Shown here piece after piece: positions 12,501-24,500 of a stretch of DNA of 41,987 nucleotides; the stretch's first letter is position 1, and each line of letters starts with the position of its first letter. The position numbers and the translations under genes are program-made. The notes beneath the pieces are model-generated. The model was given only the letters and a program-made list of their open reading frames with translations, did not search any database and had not been told where the DNA came from. This DNA comes from Phoronis australis (lineage: Eukaryota; Phoronida; Phoronidae), in assembly GCA_002633005.1 (NCBI GenBank), contig NMRA01000222.1, forward strand, positions 106,302 to 148,288, written 5' to 3'.

Positions 12501-15500
12501 CGAGTCTATTCTTACATTTGTATGTTATGCCAAGCCATTGGCACACTATGCACAATTCATACGACGAGTTGATCAATACAAAATGACAATGTGGGTGAAG
12601 CTGAACCTTGTTACAAGGTATATAAAGGGACCTTCGAATATGTGAGTTTATTTTTGCAACCAAGGTAGACTATCAGTTTCATAGATTACGTAAAAATAAG
12701 ACAGTATGTAATATCACCGTTGACACTCCTAAGTGAGCTAGACTGTAATGTTTGACTGGAGTTGTTTCCTGTCGCTACACTTTTATGCTCGGCAACAACA
12801 TCAGGAGTTGTGGTAAACTATTTCAAGGCAATAATGATGTAAAAGGAAAAACTATTTGTTTTTAGCATTCAGTGGTGTTGTATTGTTAAGTTTGTTTCCG
12901 TAAATCCCCAGCTGTCCATTGTTTAATCACATTAGGTGCTACTGTACAAAATAATATGAAGAATATTATTTTGCTAAACGTTCAGAATGTGAAATTCACG
13001 AGGCAAGATCAACTGTTCAGAGTCATTGTTCACCACCTCGACCAACTGATCAGGAACAACTTTTTACACGGCAAGAAGCAATGGCATTCTTTTAAAGCTG
13101 TACTTTGCATGGCTTAGATGGCTAAAAAGCAAAAACTGAGAATTAAGAGTTTTATTCGGACAAAGACGGTCCCTCAATATTTGTTACCATTAAGATTCTA
13201 TTTCCGTTATGAGCAAGACTATCGAAATCATCAGAGACTTAAGAAAATGCTCCAGAATTTATTAAGGCTAGAATATTTCACAGAAATTTATTAAAAACCC
13301 CAAAACGTTGGTTAAAAACCCCACATTAACAGCTAAACGGTAGTGAAGACGAAAGTGCTCCCACACCAAGCTAGGCACAGAAGAAGCGATGGTCACAGGT
13401 GTAATACACCCAGTCACCACTACCCTGTAAAAGCCCATCCCGTTAATTAACAAACCACAAGGGTGTTCATAAAGCCTAACTTCAATGTAATTTTGTTACT
13501 TTAGATGTATTGGGCTAATCAGGTAGTCCTAGCAAAGACTTAGTAAAATAAGAAAAGGCAAGTTCAATCACGCAAATGTAAGCCTGTCAAATGATAGGTG
13601 AAGCTGCCCTTTTGTGCCAGCGCAAACAACAAAAGGTTGTATTGAATAGGAGTCTGAACAGAACACCAATGCCTGCGGGGCAGCTGTTTGAATTATAAGG
13701 TGATTCTTGCAGTGATGTAGACAAAAGCAAGCCAATACGCCTAACAGATAATTACATTTGGCAATTTATGGCACTAGTGGGCTCAGAGCGATGCTCTTAA
13801 CATATTGTAGGAACCAAATTTACAGGTGTTAGCGTTGATAGGTTTTAAAGCGGGTGCTCCCGAGCACTTGCTTCATGAACAACATTTAGCAAGGGAGCGC
13901 TCACGATCACTCTCAATAGGCGATTTGCTTAGAAATCCAGGTGGCATCGGACATTTCCATAGAGTTTCTAGGTGATTACCATGATCAAGTATATACAAGA
14001 TTGGTGGAGGTAATTGAAAATTTGCTACAGAAATAATTTAATGGTGTAAGCTTGTCTTATATTAATTATTAAAAACTTTCTTTGTTTTCTGAAGCGAGTG
14101 GACTCTCATCCTTCAATATCAAGCTCTCACTTAAAAGGGGACTGTAGTCAAAATAATGTTGCAGTTAATCGGTTCTAACATACAAATAAAACTCACATTT
14201 GCCTGACTTGCGTGCCAAACAAAAGCCAATTCGTATTCATGGTCAAAACACTGAATTCTGAAAGCGATCGCTGATTGGCTGATGTGTCAGTGACGTGAAC
14301 GGCGGGGTATCGGCTGCTTTGCACATTCATTGCTTATGTCATATTTGAAGAGTTTACATCGTAATTTATCATTGTATCAATCGTNNNNNNNNNNNNNNNN
14401 NNNNNNNNNNNNNNNNNNNNNNNNNNNNNNNNNNNNNNNNNNNNNNNNNNNNNNNNNNNNNNNNNNNNNNNNNNNNNNNNNNNNNNNNNNNNNNNNNNNN
14501 NNNNNNNNNNNNNNNNNNNNNNNNNNNNNNNNNNNNNNNNNNNNNNNNNNNNNNNNNNNNNNNNNNNNNNNNNNNNNNNNNNNNNNNNNNNNNNNNNNNN
14601 NNNNNNNNNNNNNNNNNNNNNNNNNNNNNNNNNNNNNNNNNNNNNNNNNNNNNNNNNNNNNNNNNNNNNNNNNNNNNNNNNNNNNNNNNNNNNNNNNNNN
14701 NNNNNNNNNNNNNNNNNNNNNNNNNNNNNNNNNNNNNNNNNNNNNNNNNNNNNNNNNNNNNNNNNNNNNNNNNNNNNNNNNNNNNNNNNNNNNNNNNNNN
14801 NNNNNNNNNNNNNNNNNNNNNNNNNNNNNNNNNNNNNNNNNNNNNNNNNNNNNNNNNNNNNNNNNNNNNNNNNNNNNNNNNNNNNNNNNNNNNNNNNNNN
14901 NNNNNNNNNNNNNNNNNNNNNNNNNNNNNNNNNNNNNNNNNNNNNNNNNNNNNNNNNNNNNNNNNNNNNNNNNNNNNNNNNNNNNNNNNNNNNNNNNNNN
15001 NNNNNNNNNNNNNTACCTGAGCAGGAAAAAGCTGCTTCTTGTAATTTGGAGTCATCTGCTGGGATCACATTTAGCACTTTGAACAGAATTCTGCACACTT
15101 CCTCAACATTGGTAATGTTTGTCTGCAAGACCCACAAACAGGACATAAGCAATGAGTTTCAAGACGAAGGTCAAAGTAGAACATTTTAACTGCTACTAAA
15201 CTATGCAATCCGTAGTCTATCGCGAGTTGTCATTTTTGGAAAGTGAAATGAAATGCAGAATCTAATCAACACAGATCATTTGCAGCAAAGACTCTCCAGT
15301 GTTTGCTAAAGATTCGCTAAAGGTGATGAAACACGATCATAAGTAGACACCCAAGCCTTAGCGCCTTCGTGCTTTGTCGAGACAGTAGACATTTGACCAA
15401 AACCCTACACATACACAATGTATTACACCCCTTACATGGGTCAACAAAACAGTAAATAAACTTACAACAAGTCTCTCATAAGTGAATTGTATTGCTAATT

Positions 15501-18500
15501 AAACAACACGAAACGTTTTCCTTTCTCTAATCAATGCCAGCTACCCGCAAAGAGCTTACCCCCAGTTCAGACACCAGGCATTTTCCCCTTTCCTTTCCAA
15601 GACTCAAGAACCCTGTCGCTGAAGGATTTTCCAGGAACTCTTCAACCGTGATCTGAAGACAGAACAAGCACTCTCACACTTCAAAGCTTCAAGGTTGTTG
15701 TTGACATTAAAAACCACTTCAGATGGCTTTAAATCCATTTCAGCAAAAAAAAACCTTTTGATTGAAACTACTTACCACAAATGCCATAAAATTGATCTCA
15801 ATTGTTCCTCACTTGGATAAGAAGTGGTTTCTTGGCTTGAAATGACAAAATACTTTTAGACCATGCTTGACACATAAAAGACTTGCTGTGACAAGCCACT
15901 TAGTAGAGCCAGTTCTTTCCAAGCTTAATAATCAACTATAATTTGATTAAAGAACAATTTGATACCAAGTTCAGTAATGTAAGTGGTCTCAATCAAGTCT
16001 GTTCTTGCCACGGAAGGAAGGTTTATAGTGGTTTTAAGGTAGAAAAAATTGCACCTTTCATGAGTGGACTTGGTTAAGTCCACAACAAACATTACCAAGT
16101 ACGGTAAAGTCGCGTGATTTTCGGACGACCCGCCATTTTCGACCAAGGATAAATATTTCCGAAATGAGTTTTTCATAGTCCACGAAATTCGTACAAGGTC
16201 CAAAAACTGTTTTTCAAAGATCCTCGAATTTCGGACATTGTCATAAACGCCGAATTTTGTCCGCGACTTTCGGACAAGGAAAATTTTAGAAACGCTAATT
16301 TGGGATCGACGCAACTCCCGTGTCACGAAAGCGTTCAACGGATCTCTACAAGGCTTGAATCCGAGAATCGGCGTAATGGGCTTTGACGGTAATTTTTACC
16401 TTGTCTTGACGATGTCACAGCCGTTACTCGATTGTCTTGCGTTTAGCTTGTGTTTGGCGCTTTAGCTAGTAAAAAAGAATCACCGAGTCCCGTATGACGA
16501 AAATTTCTGATGAAAATACAAATAGGAAATACACCGAAGGCTGCAACTTTTCGTTGTAGCGTAACATGTGCTCTGGTTTAATTAGACCGTGCTGTTTGAC
16601 CTCCGACTGTGACATTGAACTTGCACGCCTGACATCAACTTGCGTTTTTACGAAACGTTATTATTTTTAAAAGTCCTGCCGTTTGCAAATGCCCTTGTCA
16701 GTGGCTAAAATCTCCCGACGACGTGTCCGGATTTTATCCTTGACGCGATGAGAAATATTTTTTGTTTAGGCCCCCATACAGAATAAGCTACAGGCAAGTC
16801 TGTCCGTGGGATATCGAGCGTTCAAAGTAGTGTAGATAGTGAACAGCAGCAGCCGAATGAGACGGAGCCAAAGTAAAGCTGGTTACAAAACAAACATAAT
16901 TAAGTCGTACACCGCGTGAGCCCAACCGACGGAGGCTGCGTCGTGCACGGAAGGTTTTCATGCTTCCGTTCCTCGATCTTCAGTCGATTAATTATCGTTG
17001 GACAATAAGTTATGCTGCCACTTACCTGCATCCCGGCGAATGATTGAAATTTCGTGCAGCCGCTCTGGGCTTTTAATAATTTTGAATGGGACAGTTAGCA
17101 AGGAAATAATGTACACTCACGAAATTCGGACACTAGCGCGGAAATCCAAATTAGTGGAGGTCCGCCAAATTTGGACACCACAAAAATGGTGTTTCACGAG
17201 ATTTGTCCAAGAATGAATTTTTTCTATTGGAATTAATTTTCAGTGTCCGAAAATCACGCGACTTTACCGTAAACAACTCACACTGTACAGCAAACCTCAG
17301 CCCTTGTAATGGTCAAACAAAATCACTCAGAAGTACAAAATGAGTTACGAAACTTCTTACTAGTGTGGATATTGACCGACTTGTGGATATGGCAATATTT
17401 TAGGAAGACCTAGTTTTTTGTTAATGTACAGCGAGTTAACGATCGTGATTCTTACAATATACACTACATCGATGATTCTACATGCTGACGAAGAAGGAGG
17501 GGTATAAGGAGTCATGACCCCTTGATCACTTGCTGCAGCAATTTGCGAAGCTGGCCTATTTCATCTTTCCGTCTCCGTGATGGATACCTCCGGCCTAGAG
17601 GATTGTTCCAACAAATGCAACTACATCACACCTACCACAGCTACTGTAACCAACATGGTGCAAGACCTTTTGAAAGCGAACTACACTAACAGATTATCTA
17701 TCATGCGTTTCAAAGTTATGTAGAAGCCTAGAAAAATGTCCAAATTTGGCCAACTTCGGAACGTCACATCTCAAAAATGGCCGACAGTATTCATATCAAA
17801 CTTCCATATAACATGCTTCACGCACTGTTCGTCAAAACCCTCTCTAGAAGTGTTTTTAAAATGTCCAACTTTTGCATGGGGGGATATCAAAAAGTTGTAA
17901 TGACGTTTTTAGCATTCCATTTTGAACATTTACATTAACCAATTTTTTGTCACATTGTAATACCGCTATAATAAATTCTACTATCACTGTACTAATTCTT
18001 TTTTTAACTAAAAAGACATGGTTACATGACAAAATTAATGTCAGATTGGTGAAAAGTCAAAAGTCAAACTCTACAGGCTTTTAACTTTCAGAAAATGTAT
18101 AGTTTACAGCCAGGGTTAAAATCTACACTAATATGACAGTCAAAAAGGTCCTGCATAACCGTTAATTATTTATTGAAACCATTATCATACACAGCCACAT
18201 TACAAAAAATCTGAGCTGGAGAAGCAAACTGTTGCATGCAGCATTGTATTCGCGATATCAAACCTTTGAGTCCATTCTTACATTTGTATGTTACGCGGAG
18301 CCATTGGCACACTATGCACAATTCATACGACGGGTTGATCGATACAAAATGACAATGTGGGTGAAGTTGAACCTTGTTACAAGGTATATAAAGGGACCTT
18401 CGAATATGCGAGTTTATTTTTGCAACCAAGGTAGACTTTCAGTTTCATAGATTACGTAAAAACAAGACAGTATGTAATATCACCGTTGACACTCCTAAGT

Positions 18501-21500
18501 GAGCTAAACTGTAATGTTTGACTGGAGTTGTTTCCCGTCGCTACACTTTTATGCTCGGCAACAAGATCAGGAGTTGTGGTTAACTATTTCACGGCAATAA
18601 TGACATCAAAGGAAAAACTGTTTGTTTTTAGCATTCAGTGGTGTTGTATTGTTAAGTTTGTTTCCGTAAATCCCCAGCTGTCCATTGTTCAATCACATTA
18701 GGTGCTACTGTACAAAATAATATGAAGAATATTATTTTGCTTAACGTTCAGAATGTGAAATTCACGAGGCAAGATCAACTGTTCAGAGTCATTGTTCACC
18801 ACCTCGACCAACTGATCAGGAACAACTTTGTACATGCCAAGAAGCAATGGCATTCTTTTAAAGCTGTACTTTGCATGGTTTAGATGGCTAAAAAGCAAAA
18901 ATTGAGAATTAGGCCTTTCATTCGGACAAAGACGGTCTCTCAATATTTGTTACCATGATAAGATTCTATTTCCGTTATGAGCAAGACTATCAAAACCATC
19001 AGAGACTTAAGAAAATGCACCAGAATTTATTAAGGTTAGAACATATCACAGAAATTTATTAAAAACCTCAAAACATTGGTTAAAAGCCCACATAAACAGC
19101 TAAACAGTAGTGAAGACGAAAGTAACTCTCCCTCACCAAGCTAGGCATAGAAGAAGCGATGGTCACAGGTGCAATACGCCCAGTCACCACTACCCTGTAA
19201 AAGCCCATCCTGTTAATTAACAAACCACAAGGGTGTTCATAAAGCCAACCTTGAATGTAATTTTGTTACTTTAGATGTATTGGGCTAATCAGGTAGTCCT
19301 AGCAAAGCCTTAGTAAAATAAGAAAACCCAAGTTCAATCATGCAAATGTAAGCCTGTCAAATTATAGGTGAAGCTGCCCTTTTGTGCCAGCGCAAACAAC
19401 AAAAGGTTGTATTGAATAGGAGTCTGAACAGAACACCAATGCCTGTGGGGCAGCTGTTTGAATTATAAGGTGATTCTTGCAGTGATGTAGACAAAAGCAA
19501 GCCAACACGCCTAACAGATCATTACATTTGTCAATTTATGGCACTAGTGGGCTCAGATCGATGCTCTTAACATATTGTAGGAACCAAATTTACAGGTGTT
19601 AGCGTTGATAGGTTTTAAAGCGGGTGCTCCCGAGCACTTGCTTCATGAACAACATTTAGCAAGGAAGCGCTCACGATCACTCTCAACAGGCGGTTTGCTT
19701 AGAAATCCAGGTGGCGTCAGACATTTCCTTAGAGTTTCTAGGTGATTACCATGATCACGTATATACAAGATTGGTGGAGGTAATTGAAAATTTGCTACAG
19801 AAATAATTTAATAGTGTAAGCTTGTCTTATATTAATTATTAAAAACTTTCTTTGTTTTCTGAAGCGAGTGGACTCTCATCCTTCAATATCAAGTTCTCAC
19901 TTAAGGCGGGCGTGCACCCAGTTGAGCAGGCCTCTGATAAAACACTTCCGAGTTTCCTTTACAACTTAATTGTTTATTTGCCATATGGAATATTCCAAGA
20001 TTAGGACGGCAATGTATGACTGAGGGAAAAGCCTTCCACTTTCTCCAACTCAGCGATGATTGTTCGCTTGGAAAATTGCAATAATTAATGACAGACAGTG
20101 ATATTAATAAAACCACACTACTGGGCATCTAAAATGTCAAACGCTTAAAACACATGCGATACATACAGATACTAAAAAGAGAACATGGAAAAATGTTCCA
20201 GCAATGACAAACCGTAAAATTTGCACCAGTCGGACAAGCAGCTGTCAGATTTTTGCTCAACTCCGACAAAAGATCCACATTACGGTTGTTCAAAATTGTG
20301 CGTACAGCCCTTCAGATAAGTCAGATTTCACCTTTCTCAGATTAATTCTCTTTGTCCTCTTGGATCTGATTTATGCATAAAAAGTTTTACAATTACAGTA
20401 TCTAACTAGAAAGATTATTGTCACGGCGTGACAATAACGGACTCTGCGCGTGCGTATTACTGGAATTATTATGGAAAGTTACTGACAGCAACCCGTTTAC
20501 CAATATGAAAAGGAATTCTTTAAAATTATAGGAGAAAATACATATTAATTTTTCGATGACCTTTACACTAATTGACCTCTTGCGGTGCATTATGAGCCCC
20601 GATGAGGGAGTAATTGTTAACTCGATTAAAAGTGTGGTTAATGCTAATAATCACAGATGTTTTACTTTAAGCACTTCAGAATACAAGATGAATGAAGTGG
20701 TCAAACTTTCAGAAGAAAAATGCACCTAATGACCCCATGGGTGCACCAAATGACCTGAAAATTTAAAATTCAAACTCAATCGCACTTGGTAAACAGATAC
20801 GTAATTCTGAAGTCTCTAGCTCAAAATTTTAGTTTGCACTCAATGACCTTTGACCTATTTTTTCTGATTGGTTAAGCCTGTTATGAAGAAAAGTAGGGTA
20901 TTCAATTGGCATGTTGACTTACACAAGTGTGCTGAAATTGAAAAGAATTCCTTGAAAAACGTAAGAGATATAACATTTTGAACGTTACATGACCTTTGCA
21001 CTAATTGACCTGATCCGGTTCATTTTAAGCATCTTTAAGAGAAGTATTGCAAAGCCCATGGAAAATGTATTTAACGCTGAGAATCACAATTGTCTAACGA
21101 TTGACACATCAGAATACTTGTTGATTGAAAAGGTCAAATTTTCAGAAGAAAAATGCACCTAATGACCCCATGTTTGCACTAAATGACCTTAAACTTTGGA
21201 TTCCGAATTGAATTACCTGTGACAATCAGACCTGTCAATTTGAGGTGTCTAGCTCAAAATTTTAGTTTGTACCTAATGACCTTTGACCTATTTCACCTGA
21301 TTGGATGATCCGATTACTTAGAAAAGTAATTTTTTAAATTGGCATGTTGACTTATACCTGTGCACGGAATTTGAAAAAGATAGCTTTAAAACTGAAGGAG
21401 GAGTAGCATTTTGAAAATTATATGACCTTTGCACCAAACGACCTCTTTCGGTGCAATATGGAATATGATTATATAACCAATCAAAATTTATATACTGTCA

Positions 21501-24500
21501 AAAGTGATATGCTGAATTTAAAGACCGTACCTGCACCCAATTTGGAGTTATTAAGCCTCAAAGTTGGTCGGAAGAAGAATAAGAAGAATAAGAAGAATAA
21601 GAATAAGAATAAAATTGAAGAAAACCCAGGAACAACAGTTCTCTGCGCTTACACGCGCAGAGTAATAAATAACAAATTTAGTACCAACAGCAATAAACTT
21701 TGCACAGTCCATTGCAGTGGCCTAATGATTAGAGACTGCACTACACAAAGTCTAAGCGCTTCCTTGGTCTTCTTCAAACTTGATATTCCAGAAAGCTCTT
21801 GAATTATAATCACTTCTACGGTCCATTTCCGACCTGGATATGTCTTAGATTCCACATTCCTCATAATTCTCTCCAAACAAAAAAACCAAGATCATCGTCC
21901 CCAGACTGGCCCAAATAAATTACTGTGCAGCAGACGTTAAGTACTCAAGCTATCAGTGTCAATTTGTTCAGTGTCATAGCTTGAGGTTGCCTAGTTGATC
22001 AGCCAGATCCGAGGAGGACCCCTGCAATTCAACAAATGCTCAAAGTTACCATGAAGTGCATGGACACAAAAACACAACAGCTTCGACAAACTGAGAACAC
22101 CAAAATACCACACATGAACCTCTGCGATATTTAGTGTTTATTTCGAAAAGAATGTGTAGGACACTCTGAGCATTTGTTGATTTAGAGGAGCAAGCGACTA
22201 AAGAATGTCTAAAGAGCTTGGCCACAACTCAGCACCTAAACTCGGGCACACATGAATCAAGCTCTACGTGAAATGACAATCATCAAGGGTATCAAAAATG
22301 GCAGGATCAAATATTAACCACACAAAAGGCTAACATTTACGCAGTCAACTGGCAGTTTCTGCCAGGTGTTAACATATAAAGTGAGTAAAAACCAGAAAAG
22401 GTTTATAAGCAAGTTTTAGGCAAAAAAAACGAATGCTAAAAATGTGACGTTTACCTACGGTCCTATGACTTGCAGTAAGAACACATTTCATCAATCCTGA
22501 TGTTCTACAATTGATAACTCAAGTCTTCAGGAATGTGTAAAATATCACCAACTTAAAAAATGCAACCACCTGGGACAGTGCATTTTTTATTTTCTTACTC
22601 TGTTATAGAAGACAGAATAAATGTTTCACCATTTTCAAGTCCTCTACAGTAACGACAACCGGACGTTTTGAAAAAGTGCACTCACTGACAGTAATACCAA
22701 CTAGAAGTCTCCAGTAACTATTTGTGTCCAAAATTGGTGACATTTTACCATACACTTTGCTCTAATGTACAAACCAAGAATACACTCACTTCTTTCCTTG
22801 GACTGGGTGTGATGGACACCCCTCTGACCTGCAGTTCAGGGTCGGCCACTTCTTCACCTTCACTCTCACCTTCACTACCCTCACCCTCCTGTAAACCAAG
22901 TAAAGCACAGCCAGGTGAGAAACAAAACGGCCAAGTTCATGGACAGATAAAACAAGTGATGCGAAGTCAAAAAATGACCCGCACAACATATACTCCAACC
23001 ACAGTATGGACATGGAAAACTACTGAATCAGTGCTCCGTACAGCTTACAGTAATTTTGAAGCTGTATTTCTTTGGTTAAGTCGACCGGTAATAACCAAGA
23101 TCCACAACAGCTCTCACCAATTGCAAACCTAATGCTGTACTACCAGAGTTGCTCAAACGTTCACCTTCAATTTCCATTCTATAGCGTATAATTCTGAAAC
23201 ATACTGTTTCCCATGGTTAATAGTTCCCCTTAGATTTCAAAACGCAAACGTGACAACAACCAGCCATCAGACCCAGCTTAAGGCAACAGACCTGCTCCTC
23301 ATCACCTTCGCCGTCTCCACCACTATCCACGCCTTCGTCTTCATCACTATCGATGCCTTCGTCATCACTGAAACAAGCACACACAAACATGACGCTGTAG
23401 TCAGACAGGCAGAATGAAATGCATTCACAGGGTCGGCAAAGTTACTTTGGTGTCTGTTAGCTTCTGGAAGCTACACGACTCGTAAACTAAAGATTTCCCA
23501 GAAACGTAGGGGGAAATTTAGATCAAAATACATTTCCCAAGTTTAAAAACAGTTTTACTTTCTATTCGCTCACCATCGCCAAGGTAACGCTGTACATTTT
23601 TGCTCGTCATGGTAGCTTAGGGCTGTTCCAGCAAAATCTGTATGGGAGGGGGGGGAAGGCACTTTTATTTTGTACCCACCGCCCATATTTTTCATTTATT
23701 TCTCCAACCCATGACCCATAATTTTTTAATTATTTTTAATAGGTTAAAATACAAAATCCAACACTTGCAAACAAATTGCCTCCAGGAGGACCTGTTAAGA
23801 ACTTAGATGACTGACAGACAAGAACTAGTTGTCTTGTCCAATATTGTCAAAAACTAAAGTAGCCTGTGAGCAATACTTTTGGCAGCCACCAGGTGTCTCT
23901 GTTTACCATGTGTCTATAATTTCAATGAACATTTTTTCATTTATAAGGATCTATGAATCTCAAACTGTCTCCACGAACTCTTCTATACTTCTATGTCAAG
24001 TGAATATTGGAACTTGTTTATCTTAATCCTCATACTTTTTACTTAAAAATCATCAATTTTCTTATACGTGTTAACACCAGTTTAGTGTTGCATAACTTTT
24101 CAATTCAATAGGACTGCAGACAAACAGTTGGCTCAAATCAAGTTGCCCATGACTTGATTAATGGCTTAGTGAACATATTGCACTCTGTTCACTGGCAATA
24201 TGGGCTTTTTTGTATTTGGATAAGTTAGGACAATTGCATTTTTTTTTAGTTTTTACGGCTGAAGTAACCAACCTATCGACATTAACAGGTAAAAAAAATA
24301 CCACCCATTTTTAATGCATCACTTCTTACAGGAACGACCACCCATAATTTGAGTTTTTTTCTGAAGACCACCACCCATGAATTTTTATTTCTACTGCCGT
24401 CCCCCCCCTCCCACACGGATTTTACTGGAACAGCCCTTAGAGCAACTTTTGTTGATTTTAAAAAACAAATAGAAACATCCCTAATGTGTACCTTAACAGT

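Larger units (their letters stand above)
10396..14137. repeat. Duplicated segment, copy A
   Basis: About 3.74 kb nearly identical to 15014-19905, differing by scattered substitutions, small indels and one 1.17-kb insertion in copy B. Carries RANGAP1 exons 12 and 13 and their introns. Similarity ends around CTCACTTAA at about 14137. Confidence 0.93.
15014..19905. repeat. Duplicated segment, copy B
   Basis: Second copy of 10396-14137 in the same orientation, carrying exons 12 and 13 again. It is longer because of the transposon at 16102-17269; without it the lengths agree within about 30 bp. Interpretation (haplotype or tandem duplication) is in the findings. Confidence 0.93.
20460..21560. repeat. 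433-bp tandem repeat, about 2.3 copies
   Basis: Landmarks recur at exact 433-bp spacing: TGACCTTTRCAC at 20557, 20990 and 21423; TGCACCTAATGACCCCATG at 20721 and 21154; TGACCTTTGACCT at 20844 and 21277. Units diverge elsewhere and the outer edges fade, so limits are approximate. It lies in RANGAP1 intron 11 and is followed by an (AAGAAT)n run and a hairpin. Confidence 0.85.

Noticed and set aside
14330-15152. Long open frames of 228-272 codons across the N gap
   Set aside because: They consist mostly of unknown bases. Only the tail on the minus strand is real, and it is RANGAP1 exon 13.
15925-16338. 137-codon minus-strand frame
   Set aside because: It spans the border of the 1168-bp transposon and is broken in copy A, which lacks the insertion.
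22722-23132. 136-codon plus-strand frame rich in Ser and Pro
   Set aside because: It is the antisense of the acidic RANGAP1 exon 11.
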